NCBI GenBank assembly: GCA_004123355.1
Contig: SCHM01000004.1
Span: forward strand, 8,025,017-8,089,016
Reading direction: 5' to 3'
DNA from: Amphirosellinia nigrospora
Lineage: Eukaryota > Ascomycota > Sordariomycetes > Xylariales > Xylariaceae
Length of the DNA: 64,000 bases
The position numbers were made by a program, and so were the translations under genes. Positions 1 to 12,202 of this stretch are shown here, piece by piece. Position 1 is the first letter of the stretch. Every line of letters starts with the position of its first letter. The notes beneath the pieces were generated by a model, which was not told the origin of the DNA, made no database searches, and saw nothing but the letters and a program-made list of their open reading frames with translations.

Positions 1-1
1 C

Positions 2-499
2 GACACGTTTCATGCCTATTTCGATCCGAGGTCTGGCCTCAGCATGCTTGAGACGATGAAAAACTTAGAGGATCTTATCGCCGAGGCTGATCCGCCGTAT
101 GACGCCGTACTTGGCTTCAGCCATGGCTCCAGTCTCGCTGCCACTATGCTGACGCGCCCGGGACGCAACGCCGAGCAGCCCCCGTTTAAATTGGCCATTT
201 TCTTTTCGGCTGGGATGGCCGCTGATCATGCTGGCTTGACGGATGATGCAATACGGTTGCTGCAAGCCGCAGAGGACCAAAAGCCGATGATCTGCATCCC
301 CACCGTGCACGTATTTGCGGAGAACGACCTTGTGGCTCCGGGACAAGGTACAATGTTGCGAAATCTTTGTCAGTCCAATGATAATCACTCATCGGTCCAT
401 CGACTAGGACATCAAATTCCCGGGAGTGCGGACAAGAAGGACCTAGACGCAGCGGTGGCAGCAATTAAAAGCGCGATCAAAGCGGTTGATGGACATTAA
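2..499 (+). CDS. FSH-family serine hydrolase, 3' part (cut by window edge)
   Basis: This is the C-terminal part of an alpha/beta hydrolase of the FSH1 family; the reading frame is open to the left edge, so the start lies outside the window. The nucleophile elbow GFSHGSS is at about 115-135. An acidic residue candidate lies in VFAENDLVAPG, and the catalytic-histidine region is HRLGHQIP near the end. The frame ends with TAA at 497-499. Members of this family often sit in fungal polyketide clusters; LovG, which releases the polyketide from LovB, is the known example. Here the gene is followed by an MFS exporter and a highly reducing PKS that has no release domain of its own, so a product-releasing thioesterase or esterase role is a reasonable inference. 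A generic cluster esterase is the alternative. No frame break is seen in this part. Confidence 0.8.
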   Translation, partial: DTFHAYFDPRSGLSMLETMKNLEDLIAEADPPYDAVLGFSHGSSLAATMLTRPGRNAEQPPFKLAIFFSAGMAADHAGLTDDAIRLLQAAEDQKPMICIPTVHVFAENDLVAPGQGTMLRNLCQSNDNHSSVHRLGHQIPGSADKKDLDAAVAAIKSAIKAVDGH

Positions 500-1086
500 A
501 GGGGAACTTCGTTCAATTGTTCATGTACAGATAGCTTTGATCACATTGGGTCTTCTGGAATTCTCACTACAATATAGTCCCCTGTTTAAGTTAGACACAA
601 TCAATATGAACGAAACGAACGTGTATTATGCTATTTATGTAATGATTGACGATAAAGAAGTCTCGCGGAGGCGTGGAGTAGTAATCATGTAAATAAAAGT
701 GAACCAGTGTACTCTCCAGTTGTGATCGCCGTAGATGTATTCAGATGATATAATGTCTAAGAGCTATAACGAGAAAAGCGTTTCTACTGTCCCTTTTTAT
801 GTTGCCCTGATCCACTTATCCATAGCAAGAAGGATGTTTACGTGTCAGGGGAAGGAGCATGATGGCGAAAGTAACTAGAGATCGTGAAGTTGTCAAATAC
901 AACTTCCAAGAAAGAAGAAGAAGAACAAATGATAGGAAAGAGCTTGTGGAAATGGTGTAGAGTTCATCTCTTTAAAGACAAGAGGTGTCATGCACCAGGG
1001 CTCGGAATGTGGTCAATCTAACGCAGCATACGAAGGCCCAATAAGAGATATTAAGAACCTTCAACATTCAGAAATTCTTCGAGAAA
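500..1086. other. Intergenic stretch between two convergent genes
   Basis: This stretch separates the 3' ends of the FSH hydrolase and the MFS exporter. Short open frames occur but none has family resemblance or intron logic. It should contain the two 3' UTRs and polyadenylation sites; no definite signal was assigned. Confidence 0.6.
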
Positions 1087-3024
1087 TCAAATGGGATCTG
1101 GGATCATCCTGAATTGGTGTGCCTCGCGTCTGCATTCGGAACACAGCAACTTGGGTACCGCAAATTTCACCATCAGTAAGATTGATGGGAACAATGCCGC
1201 TGTAAACCCCACAACTACCTTGAGTTGTAGTGAAAAGGCTGCAGCGAACACGTTCTTGGCCACCTCTTGCAGCGCAGGCGAAAAGGTGGAAATGGCTTGG
1301 ACGTTCTGTAGGAGTGCATTAAGCTGAGTGGTGCTCAACGGAGGTGTTAGGTGGCCCTTGAGGTAACCGTTGAGCAATGATGAGGCAATTGCGAGGCCAA
1401 TTGCACCACCCTGAGTGACAGTTAGTAAGATAAGCAAAGATTCGGGTTTAGTGGCTAGGCTTACCGTTTGTCGAAACTGGATCATCGCACCCGTTGCGGC
1501 AGCCAAGTCTCGCGGCTCGACACTAGACGGCGTTATGGTGACGAGCGTTCCGAACGTGATGCCAACTCCAAAGCCGGCCAGGATCTCGTATCCGTAGAGG
1601 CTTGCTGGGATATCACGACCAACCGGTTCGCCCGCCAACAGGGCGATGCCGAGCAGTTGGAAAGCCGCTCCTGCGGTAAGAATCCACATCGGTTTTGGGT
1701 AGCGCGCAAAGATGATGTTACTGACTAAGGATCCGACCGGTGCAAGAAGGGCGTAAGGGAGAAGGCGAAGACCCGCATCAAAAGCGGGAAGTGAGTTGAC
1801 TGTTTGAAAGCGCTGGGGAAGATTGATGACCAACATGGTGAAAGGGACACCCAAGAAGAAAGACTGTAACAGCATCCCCACCCATTGGCGGTTGTGGAAG
1901 AAACGAAATGGGAACACCGGTTCAAGAGACCATGTGTCAGCAGTAATGACCCATTCCCAAACAACAAATGCTATCCACAAGAGACCGGAAAGAACAAGGA
2001 AGACAATGATCACGGGCGAAGACCAGGTGAATTGGGTGCTGGCCTCCATAAGCGCTGTGACCAAGAAAAGGTTGGCTCCGACAAGTAGAAATGCACCGAG
2101 AAAGTCGATTTTCTTGAAAGCACTTTTCTCGCTAGTAGCCGGGCGCCTCCGCGAGCCATGATAAGGGAAATTGTTTGGTAGGAGAAGACCAAGTGCACCG
2201 ACGGCTACAATGCCAACGGGGAGACTGAATTTCATTAGCTATGATGTGTTACTCTTTAGGACGGCCGACTCCCACTCACTTAATAATAAAGACCCAGCGC
2301 CATGTTGTCTGGTCCGCGATCGCACCCCCAACTATGGGTCCGAGTAGCATTGCCAGAGCGATGTCTGCAGAGACGATGGAGCCATATTTGGGATACTTCT
2401 CCTTAGGTACCAGCTCGAAAAAGACCACCATCGAAATAGAGAAGCAGCCCGCTCCACCAATTCCCTGCAAAGCGCGGAAGATAATCCTAGTGTTGCTCAG
2501 CGTCAGTCCAAGGTATATAATACCACATATGGCTAGTCGGACAATCGGACTTACAGCGAGGTTATGTTCTGGCTCGCGCCACAGAGGGCAGAGGCGACAA
2601 GAAATAGAAAGATGGCCGCCAGTAGAGTCCATTTTCGTGTGAGGATGTCGCTCAGCTTAGCCCAGATTATAATGAAGCCTTTGGATATTGGTCAGTCGAC
2701 GATTGTCTATGGGAAGCAGCCGGAAATACCAGTATACGTGATAAGATATGAGACGACTACCCATCCCGTCTGATTAAAGCCATGAAGGTCGTCGGCGATG
2801 GTTACCAAAGCCGTGCTCACAATAGAAACCTCGAGGTTGGGAAGAAAGATAGCCAGGGAGAGGCTTCGTTAATCGTCGTCAGTTTGAACTTGAGGAGTCT
2901 GGTTCGGGGATGAATAGATGGATACTAACCCTAAGAGAAGAACGAACAGCCTCCATCCGGTGAAGTAATCGGGTAACCCTGACAGTTTGCTGTTTTTCGA
3001 ATGCTTTTCAATATGTATGTTCAT
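1087..3024 (-). CDS. MFS exporter, DHA2-like 14-TM family, six exons
   Basis: This is a major facilitator superfamily efflux transporter of the drug:H+ antiporter-2 type, the kind that exports fungal secondary metabolites. Six exons join without any frame break: 3024-2930, 2863-2730, 2678-2555, 2486-2280, 2224-1465 and 1410-1087, giving about 547 residues, the usual length of the family. All introns are GT-AG; the last (1464-1411, 54 nt) is in frame and would be missed by a simple ORF call. It has GTAAGC, TTACTAAC and CAG. Seen motifs are FTGWRLFVLL at the start, the TM1 region LPNLEVSIVSTAL, RALQGIGGAG, and the motif-C-like stretch GPIVGGAIAD followed by WRWVFIINLPVG. The start ATG at 3024-3022 is the first in frame. 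The gene is transcribed divergently from the PKS, so it most likely exports the cluster product. Substrate is unknown. Confidence 0.9.
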
Positions 3025-3975
3025 GGTCGCTGTCAAGCACTGTTTCTATGTAAGATGCTTGTTTTTGGTGTCAATTTGAAAGAATAAGAGTAAGTAAGTG
3101 ATCGAATGACACGACTATGTTCACGTCTACTAATTGACGAGATCAACTCCTCAGGCGAGCAAACAGAAAGGGAGAGAACAAGAGGACAGAAGAGAGCCGG
3201 CGGGGCAGATGGAAGGAAACAGACGACGAGTAATTGAGCAGGGGGAATCGAAGGTACAAATTCGATCCATCATATACAGGCACTCTCATCTACAGGAAAC
3301 CTTAGTGACCGTTTATTTTGCTTCCGTTTCGAGCTCCGTTTCCGTTTCGTCGTGAACCCCCTTAAATGAATATCTATCTTCATCTCGGCCCCACTACCTT
3401 ACAGAAATCCCGTCTTACCTACATCATGCCACACACATGGTTCTTTTCTCAAGATCTTCCTTTTTGGGAATTCAAGCGGCGAAGCCTGACCGACTCGATA
3501 TGAATCCCAACAGACAGTCAGTAACTTACCAGGTACTTTGCATCTTTAGATCCTGTAACATTGTGCAGTTTCGCCTCAGTCTACAAATCTGATGTCTCAA
3601 TCCAAAACGTTTAATTACAGGATTTGCCTTTGCTCATATAGGATTCATGTTTGGCTGAGTCGCTAGCGCAGTCATCATGAAGGCGCTCTAGACCAACAGG
3701 CCGCAAGCATCACGCTACTATACTGGGTTGAGCTAGTAGTTGAGAACCAGAATAGATCTCTGGTGAGGCTTGTTTTTCCAGCTCTCCGTTGGTCGCTCGT
3801 GAGTTTGTACGGTGCTTTTGACCATGGGCCTTGATAATTCAAGCTCATCGAAACCAGTTATAAAGAAAACACTTTCCGAAGCATCTCCAAATGGTGATAT
3901 CGCAACACGGCACAATCTCTCATTCATTCCTTACTTCTATTCTATCACACTTCTTCAACACAAACCTTTACCACC
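3025..3975. promoter_or_regulatory. Divergent promoter region between MFS exporter and PKS
   Basis: About 950 bp separate the two divergent start codons. The PKS side ends in a pyrimidine-rich tract with repeated CTTCT and TTCATTCC motifs and an excellent start context (ACCACCATGG at 3971-3980). This head-to-head arrangement is typical of co-regulated cluster genes. No specific factor-binding site could be assigned with confidence. Confidence 0.5.
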
Positions 3976-6900
3976 ATGGCCCCTGGTCTTATTTATCCAA
4001 CTGACGACTTGAACGGCTCGAGTCCCCAGACCTCCTTTCTCAGGCGGGATCGGGTGATGAGGGGGATCTCTTAGAGGCCCTTGCCATTGTCGGCCTGTCC
4101 CTAAAGTTTCCGCAGGATGCCACGTCTCCAGACGAGTTTTGGAAGATGGTCTTGGAGAAGCGATGTGCTATGACAGAAGTTCCCATCAGAGCGCTTTCAA
4201 CATTGACGCATTCCACGGGCCAGACAACGGCCGTGCTGATACTGTGAGTATCTTCTTCTAGCTCGTTACGATGCATACTAACGAACGTTGACCAGATTAC
4301 GCCTCGTGGTGGGCACTTTGTAAAGGAAGATCTTTCTCTCTTTTTGATGCCCCTTTCTTTTCATCCATCACTCGGCAGAAGCCGCATCCATGGATGTCCA
4401 ACAGCGACAGTTACTAGAGTGTGTATACCGTGCATTGGAAAATGGTATGTAGTCATCAAGGCAACCAGAGAATTATCCCCTTTACTGACTATCTGCTATC
4501 GGCAGCGGGTATGCCGTTAGAGAGCGTAAGCGGGTCCAAGACCTCAGTTCACACCGGCTCATTCGCAGACGATTACAAATTGATGACGATGAGGGACCAC
4601 GAGATGATGCCGAAATACGCAGCAACGGGATCATCAATCAGCATCCTCGCAAATCGTATCAGTTGGTTCTACAATCTTCAAGGGCCGAGTCTGCATGTCG
4701 ACACGGCTTGTTCAAGCAGTCTTATAGCCATGGATATGGCCTGCCAGGCATTGCGCGGGGGAATCTGACATGGTGGGCGTTCCTACTCCCTTAAATATCT
4801 TGTTTGATACTAATTGAGAGGTTGAAAAGGGCATAGTTGCTGGCGCCAACACCGCCTTTGGCGTCGATACGTACCAGATGCTGTCTAATATGAACTTTCT
4901 TTCGCCGGACAGCCGGTGCTACAGCTTTGACCACCGAGGCAACGGCTACGCTCGTGGTGAAGGTTTCGGTGTGCTTGTCATAAAGCGATTGGCCGATGCT
5001 TTGCGGGATGGCGATTCAATCCGAGCTGTCGTCCGTTCGACGGGGTCCAACTCGGACGGTCGGACCCCCCAAGGAATTGCCCAGCCCAATGGTAAAGCAC
5101 AGGAGCGCCTGATACGCGATACCTATGCCAAGGCCGGACTGTCGCTTGGCGCCACGAGGTTCTTTGAAGCGCACGGTACGGGTACGCAGTTGGAGATCCC
5201 ATTGAGGCGAATGCCATTGGCGCTGTTTTCGGAGAGTATCGCAGTGCCAAAGAGCCGCTTTTATGTTGGCGCCGTCAAGTCCAACATCGGGCACACTGAG
5301 GGACGAGCGGAGTGGCTGGTGTGATAAAAGCTGTGCTTTCACTAGAAAGGGGAGTCATTCCCCCGAACACGAACTTTGAGCGCTTGAATCCGCGAATCGA
5401 CGACTCTGCTCACAATTTGCGATTCCCAACCACGGCGATCCCTTGGCCTTCGAATGATGTCCGTCGGGCGTCCGTCAACTCGTTTGGGTTCGGCGGATCG
5501 AATGCGCACGTGGTTCTGGACGACGCGTACAATTATTGAAAGCTCACGGTCTGTCAGGATTTCACAACACCGTTACCGCGCCTCCCACGTCAGAGGAGGT
5601 AATGCGACTCTGGGCGCCGCTGGACGACAACCCAATCCTGACGTCTGAAATGGTCCTCGAGAGTGACAGACCTGATCAAGCACTGCTCGTTTGGTCTTCG
5701 GCCGATGAAGGGGGTATCAAGCGTTTAGCTGAGGCATATAAATCGTATTTCCTCTCGCTAAGGCTAGACAAGTCACGGCGTGAGAGATATTTGTCTGACC
5801 TGGCTCATACGCTCGGCGAGCGTCGCAGCGTCTTTCCATATAAAGCCTATGCAGTTTGCAGATCTCTAACGGATTTGCTACAAGGGGACCTCGTCTGGTC
5901 CAAGGCTGTGCGATCCTCTAACAAGCTCGGTCTCGGGTACATATTCACAGGGCAAGGAGCTCAGTTCGCTGGCATGGGTAAGGAGCTGCTTGCTTATCCT
6001 GTCTTCAGAAAAACACTCGAGGCTTTCCAGTTGTATCTTTACGATTTTGGGTGCAAGTGGTCGCTGATGGAAGAGCTCTTGTTAGAAAAGGCGGTGTCTA
6101 GGGTCAATCGTCCCGAAATGAGCCAGCCTTTATGTACGGCTCTGCAGATTGCTCTGGTTATCCTTCTGCAGTCCTTCGGCATCACCCAAAGGCCGTGGTA
6201 GGCCACTCGTCCGGTGAAATTGCTGCGGCCTATTGCGTAGGCGGTCTCTCACTGCGATCGGCATGCAAGGTTGCCTACCTGCGCGGAAATCTTTCATCCA
6301 AACTGGCAACGACAACTATGCAGAAAGGAGGGATGATGGCAGTCGGTCTCTCCGATATTCAAGCAGAGGAGTACATTGAGCGCGTAGCAAAGACATTAGG
6401 AAATCGCCGCATGGTGGTGGCCTGCATAAACAGCCCGACCAGTGTCACCATATCTGGCCATGTGGACCAGATAGATGCTTTGCACCAGCTCCTACTCGGC
6501 GACTCGGTTTTCGCACGTAAGTTACAAGTGGATGTTGGCTACCACTCACCGCAGATGGAACAGATCGCCAACGAGTATCTGCGTCAGATGGGGCAACTAG
6601 AGAAGGGGTACCCCTCCCTGGATGCACACTAATGATGTCGTCGGTTACGAACGCTCCCATAAAAACTCTCGAAGATCTTTCGGACGGCAGCTATTGGGTG
6701 AAGAACTTGACGAACCCAGTACGATTCTCAGACGCGTTAGCATCGCTCATCTCCGGCGGTGCTCAGAGCACACGTAAGAAGCTCGGGGGGTCTGGTGCGA
6801 AGCACGCCGGGAAACAAGTGACTCTCTATGATTTCGTTGAGCTAGGTCCTCACAGCGCCTTGGTCGGGCCAGTCAAAGAGATTCTGAAGAAAACGCTGCG

Positions 6901-9900
6901 CGGGAACGAGATCAGCTACGCTTCCTGCCTCACACGTGGTGTCTCGGCCTTGGATAGCACAATGACTTCTGTCGGACGCCTATGGTCTCTCGGATACACA
7001 GTGGACCTTACTAGGATCAACAATTTCCAGGCTCATACGACAAAAGTAGTTCCCAGGATGTCATTGACTAATCTCCCTGAATATCCGTTCAACCATTCCC
7101 AGTCATACTGGCACGAGAGTCGATCAAGCAGGGAATATCGCCTCCGAAAGCACGGCAATCACGAGTTGCTGGGTACCACAGTCAAGGACTGGAACCCGCT
7201 CGAGGCGCGATGGAGAAAGTTCATCCGTCCCTCGGAAACCCCTTGGGTCTCGGATCATGTTGTGAACGGATCTACCATCTACCCAGCTGCCGGAATGCTG
7301 GTCATGGCCATCGAAGGCCTGCGACAGCTGTTGCAAGATGCCCCCAATTCCCGGCGAGTCAGTGGATATCGAGTCTCTGAGGCAACGTTTCAACGAGCTA
7401 TTGGCGTCCCCTCCTCATCGGATCCAATTAACGAGTCTCACCTATACATCAGGCCAGTGCAAGGCACTACTGGTAAGGAGGTCACTCGTTTTGAGTTCCG
7501 TATCTGCACCCTCGAAGCCGAGCAGTGGGCAGAGAATTGCCACGGCATAGTGCTCGTGGAGTACGAGACTGGATCTAACGAGGTCGATGCCGGCTTTGAG
7601 GCACGTGCCGCGGAAAAGGCTATGTCCCATCTCTTGGACAATCGAAGAAAGACTTGTTCACAGAAAGCTGATCCCATAGCCGTCTATAGCCACTTCTCGG
7701 ATATGGGCTTACAATTCGGACCGGCCTTCCAAACATTGCAGGATATCAATTTCGACGAGAACGGAGATGTGGTAGCCGAGGTGAAGACGTTCGCTAATGA
7801 AGACTCCAATAATAACGTTAAAACTCAACAGGCCCATCTGATACATCCCACAACTCTTGATGCCTTCATTCAAGTCGCTTTAGTCGGACTCACAAGGGGA
7901 GGAAGGAGAAAGATCCCTACCACTGTCCCCACACGTATCACCAACCTCTGGCTGTCATCTTCCGGGCTATCCCATTCCGAATTCACCAGTCTTTGCGCCA
8001 CTTCGCGTCAAATTTCTCGTGGCGTTCGACAGACAGAGTCCTCGTTCGCGGCATATGGACCAGACGGCCGATTGCGCGCCTCGGTGGACGTACTGGAGAC
8101 GACTACTGTGGATCGTCAAGAAGCCGGCGGCGAGGGCGACGAAGATCAGAAGAGGCAGCTTTGCTATCACATGGATTGGAAGCCTGATGTTGATCTGATC
8201 CTTCGTCACAAGGTCCCGCTTATTTTGGTGCAGCGAAGACCGTGGATGACGACACAGCGGCCTTCTACCAGGATTTATCATGCTTTCTCTACTCAGCCAT
8301 CATAACGACATTGCCATTGTTGGATTCTCAGCGAATAGAACCCACCCGAAAGCAGTACGTAGACTGGATGAAGCTGCAAGTCGAACGATTCAGTGAAGGT
8401 AAACTGTCTCAAGCGCAGCCGGACTGGGCGGCGAAAAGTGTCGATGCCGATTACCAAGAACGCCTAGCCCTCCGCCTCATGGAACACAGCAGCGAGGGCC
8501 GCTTCTACGTAGAGGTAGCACGGCGTCTTCTCTCTATACTGCACGGGGAGACCGATCCGCTGCAGGTTTGTTCAACGGAGATCTGGTGAAGGAATACTAT
8601 CTGGAGATCAACTCGAGACTTTCCGACGTTTTCACTAAATATCTTGATCTTCTGGCCTACAAAAACCCCAGCCTTAAGACTCTCGAGATAGGGGCTGGAA
8701 CGGGAGGAACGACATCCCATGTTGTCAAATCATTGTTTTCCCCATCCTCTTCCGACAACAACGAAACAGGCACTGTCGGCAATCCCCGGTGCTCGCAGTA
8801 TGACTTTACCGACATCTCGCCCTCGTTCTTCGCGAAAGCTCAGGATGACTTCCAAGCCCACGCCTCGCACATGCGATATTCCGTCCTCAATATAGAGACC
8901 GATCCGCCGGGCAGGGTTTCGAGCTGGGAAGCTATGATCTTGTCATCGCCGCCAACGTGATCCACGCCACAAAGAATCTAGATATCACGTTGCGGAATGT
9001 TCACGCGCTGCTCAAGCCCGGTGGCAAGTTAGTTCTTCTGGAGCAGACCGGCGATTTCGCGCGTGGCGGGTTTATCTTCGGATTGCTGCCGGGTTGGTGG
9101 CTGACAGAGGACGGCTATCGATCGTGGGGGCCAACAATGACGCCTCAGAAATGGGATCGCGTCCTTACCAGCAACGGATTCAGTGGGACTGATTTTGTGC
9201 TGAGCGATTACGCTGATGTAAAATGTCAGGAGTTGAGCATCATTGTCTCGACAGCGCGTCATATCACCCCTCAACCACCGGTAATGCCTCACATTTCCCT
9301 AGTCATTGCCCGAAACTCGCCAGCTCAAGCCCAGTTCGCTGGCGAGATTATGCCATTGCTCTCCCGCCATGATGGTTTTACTTGCGACATCTCGTATCTG
9401 GACGATGAGAAGGCTCTGCTAGACAAATTTTGCATCTTCTGTTTAGAGCTAGACGCCCCCATCCTTCATGATATGGATGCACAAACTTTTGAACGGCTCC
9501 GATCGATGTTACTCGGGCGCAAGGATGGATTTGGGTGACCTGTGGTGGGGAGAAATGGGAGACACCCGAATATCACGTTGCAGATGGTTTTCTGCGCAGC
9601 CTTCGAACCGAGAACGCGATGCTCAAAGCCGCGACCCTGGCCATCGATCCCCTTCGCTCTACCTACGATATGGCGCAGGTTGTTCAAAAAATCTTTGGCA
9701 GCATGATATCCTTCGAGGTCAATAGTGCGGAACACGAGCAAGAGTATCGTGACCAGAACGGATATCTTCTAATCAACCGCACCGTCCAGTCGAATCATAT
9801 GAATGAGGAGATCCACACCCGGGCACAGCCACAAAGGTCTCAGCTCCAACCGTTCGGTGCACCAAATCTGCCTACGTTAGCATTGCAATTCAAGACCCCA

Positions 9901-12202
9901 GGCTTACTAGACTCCCTTTGCTTCGTCGAAGACGAAGCAGCTGGTGAGCCCTTGCTTCCTAACCAAGTTGAGATCGAAGTGAAGGCCGTCGGAGTCAACT
10001 TCATGGACTTGCTCACGGCGCTGGGACGTATCAATCAAGTTGAGATCGGGGGTGAATGCGCGGGTATTGTCACTCGCGTCGGCAGTTCCACCACAACGGA
10101 TCTTCGACCAGGAGACCGCGTGTGCGCCGTCTGCTTTGATTCCTTCAAGACATTTGCTCGTGCTGACGCCCGAACCGTCGTGAAGATGCCACAACGTCTA
10201 TCTTTCACCGAGGCGGCGGCCCTGCCGATGACTTACACGACTGCTCACTATGCCCTCATGGTGGCTGGACGTCTCCGAAAAGATGATAAAGTTCTGATTC
10301 ACGCTGCCGCCGGAGGAACAGGCCAATCCGCCGTCCGTTTGGCACAGTACACGGGGGCCGAGGTGTTTGCGACAGTTGGCTCATCCCGCAAGAAGCAACT
10401 TCTCATGGACCTATACGGCATACCGGGTGATCATATCTTCTACAGTCGAGACACCTCATTTGCGCAGGGCATCATGCGCATGACACATAATCGCGGCGTC
10501 GACGTAGTCCTCAACTCGCTTGCCGGTGATGGACTGACAGCCACTTGGGCCTGCATGGCAAGCTTCGGCCGCTTTGTTGAGGTCGGCAAGCGAGACATCC
10601 ACTCGCACTCCAGACTCGACATGTTTCACTTCGCCAAGAACGTCTCATTCACGGCAGTGGATATCTTTGGCATGACCAAAGAGCAACCAGGCCTCGTCCG
10701 CGAGTCCTTGGTCGCCGCGATGCAGCTAGTGACAGCTGGTGAGGCCAAGGTTTCGTATCCACTTCAGGGTATCCCATCTCTCAAATCGAAACAGCATTCC
10801 GGCATATGCAGAGCGGGAAGAGCATGGGGAAATTAACCATCGATATGAGCAAGGAAGACAGCGTTCTGGTATGTTCATTCCTTCTTCTTAGATTAGACGA
10901 CACCCCTATTTAGGCGTGTTACCCGGGAACTGAACTGGAAGAAAAATGATGGAAAACTAACTCGATTCAGACTGTCCTCAAAACAAAGCCAAGTTGTGAG
11001 TTGAATCCGAATGCCACCTATGTAATAGCTGGGGGTTTCGGTGGCCTAGCCCGACGTACTGCGCGCTGGATGGCCGACCGCGGTGCCCGACACCTCCTCC
11101 TACTCGGCCGATCCGGCCCCAAATCGGACAGCGCGCGCGCACTCGTTCAGGACCTCCACGATCGCGGGGTGCAGGTGCACCACCCACTCTGCGATGTAGC
11201 AGATAGCGAGGCACTAGCCACAGTCCTCGCCGACGTCGTGACCACCATGCCTCCAATCAAGGGCTGCATACAAGCGCCATGGTGCTTCGCGACGCCATGT
11301 ATGATCAGATGACCTACACGCAGTGGACGCAAGCCCTACTTCCCAAAGTCAATGGCTCCCGTAATCTTGATCATCTACTCCCTAAAGGATTGGACTTTTT
11401 CATCATGCTCTCTTCCGTAGTCGGCATTCATGGGTCCGCAGGCCAGTCTAATTACGCCGCAGGCGGGACGTACCAGGACGCCCTAGCACGGAGCCGGGTG
11501 CAGCGAGGTGAGCATGCCATCAGTCTGGACTTGGGATGGATGAAGTCAGACGGCATCATCGCCGAGAGTGAATTTCTGACCAAGACATTTGTGAACTCGG
11601 GGTTGATGATGCCCATCGATTCGACCGAATACCTCGCCCTGCTGGACTACTACTGTCGCCCGGACGTCGTCGCGAGTTGCGACCTCCGTAATTGCCAGGC
11701 CATCCTTGGCATGGAAACACCCGCGAGCCTAGTAGCCAAGGGTGCTGACGCGCCGGCTCTATTGCAGCGGTCTATGTTCCGGCATCTTCACACTGTCGAG
11801 CTTGGCGGCGACGAGTCTAGCAACAAGCCAGCCGGGGAGACAACAGACCAGGCTAAGAACTGGTCCGCCGCTTTCGCAAGCGCTGGCTCGCTGGTGGAGG
11901 CCAGCGATGTCGTGGTAGAAGGGCTGGTTCACAAGCTGTCCAGAGCTCTATCGCTCCCCCCGTAGACATCGAGCCGGCGCAGCCGCTGCATTCTTATGGC
12001 GTCGACTCTTTGCTGGCTATTGAGCTGCGCAGCTGGTTGCCAAGGAGTTCAAGTCTGACGTGGCTGTCTTCGAGATCCTGGGCGCTACCAACTTTGCGGC
12101 CGTTGCGGCCACTGTTCTGGCCAAGACTCGTAGTCGGCAGGCTTGTTGGGAGGAATCAAGATTGTGAAAGATACGAAGGCACTGTACGGTGGCAGTAAAT
12201 GA
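3976..12202 (+). CDS. Highly reducing type I polyketide synthase, KS-AT-DH-cMT-ER-KR-ACP, frame broken many times
   Basis: This is an iterative fungal polyketide synthase that loads and extends malonyl units and can fully reduce and C-methylate the chain. All seven domains are present in the standard order and all inspected catalytic motifs are kept (see the separate domain entries). At least three introns fit GT-AG rules: about 4242-4296, 4445-4504, and 10870-10970; a further one lies near 4772-4829. The reading frame breaks by single bases at roughly 19 places (for example 4757, 5188, 5262, 5305, 5538, 6187, 6628, 8915, 9530, 10768, 11272, 11955). Several are in homopolymers, and the protein resumes exactly in register each time. 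Because neighbouring essential genes show the same fault I treat them as sequence errors, though true decay is not excluded. The start is the ATG with strong context at 3976; the first break follows within 70 bp. The stop is uncertain (12165-12167 or 12200-12202). No thioesterase or reductase domain follows the ACP. Confidence 0.9.
4060..5530 (+). other. PKS ketosynthase domain
   Basis: The decarboxylative condensation domain begins near [12 protein letters not shown]. The active-site cysteine is in DTACSSS (Cys codon 4709-4711). The two catalytic histidines are in EAHGTGTQ (about 5166-5190) and KSNIGHTEG (about 5278-5304). The domain ends at [18 protein letters not shown] near 5538. It is split over four exons and contains about eight single-base breaks. 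Confidence 0.93.
5930..6880 (+). other. PKS acyltransferase domain
   Basis: The domain opens with [14 protein letters not shown] near 5940. The nucleophile motif [11 protein letters not shown] starts at 6201, with the catalytic Ser codon at 6207-6209. A frame break just upstream (about 6187, a C run) and another near 6628 interrupt it. Malonyl-CoA is the expected substrate for a fungal enzyme of this type. Confidence 0.9.
7140..8020 (+). other. PKS dehydratase domain
   Basis: The hot-dog dehydratase begins at [13 protein letters not shown]. The catalytic histidine lies in [16 protein letters not shown] (His codon 7256-7258), matching HxxxGxxxxP. The catalytic aspartate lies in [11 protein letters not shown] near 7850-7880. 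The frame is continuous through this domain. Confidence 0.9.
8560..9260 (+). other. PKS C-methyltransferase domain
   Basis: The SAM-binding motif [11 protein letters not shown] lies at about 8680-8712. The later motif [14 protein letters not shown] lies near 9015-9056. The glycine-rich motif is intact, so the domain is probably active and the product probably carries alpha-methyl branches; this is inference. A frame break near 8915 lies between the two motifs. Confidence 0.88.
9860..10850 (+). other. PKS enoylreductase domain
   Basis: This is a medium-chain dehydrogenase fold. Substrate-side motif [14 protein letters not shown] is near 9990-10030. The NADPH-binding motif [17 protein letters not shown] is at about 10300-10350, and [12 protein letters not shown] follows near 10500. 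Presence of an intact-looking ER means the enzyme should not need a trans-acting enoylreductase. Confidence 0.9.
10990..11650 (+). other. PKS ketoreductase domain
   Basis: The NADPH-binding motif [14 protein letters not shown] is at about 11030-11075 and is followed by [12 protein letters not shown]. The active-site region has [18 protein letters not shown] near 11411-11464, with the catalytic tyrosine in QSNYAAG. One frame break lies near 11272. Confidence 0.9.
11950..12140 (+). other. PKS acyl carrier protein domain
   Basis: The phosphopantetheine attachment motif is [15 protein letters not shown]. The Ser codon is 12007-12009. Breaks in a C run near 11955 and near 12035 flank it. The domain is the last one; nothing resembling a thioesterase, reductase or condensation domain follows. 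Confidence 0.88.

Noticed and set aside
486-692. Small open frame downstream of the FSH hydrolase
   Set aside because: It overlaps the hydrolase stop and has no family resemblance or context.
3976-12202. PKS as a pseudogene
   Set aside because: The many frame breaks look like decay, but essential neighbours carry the same kind of single-base faults and all catalytic residues inspected are kept. Sequence error is the better explanation.
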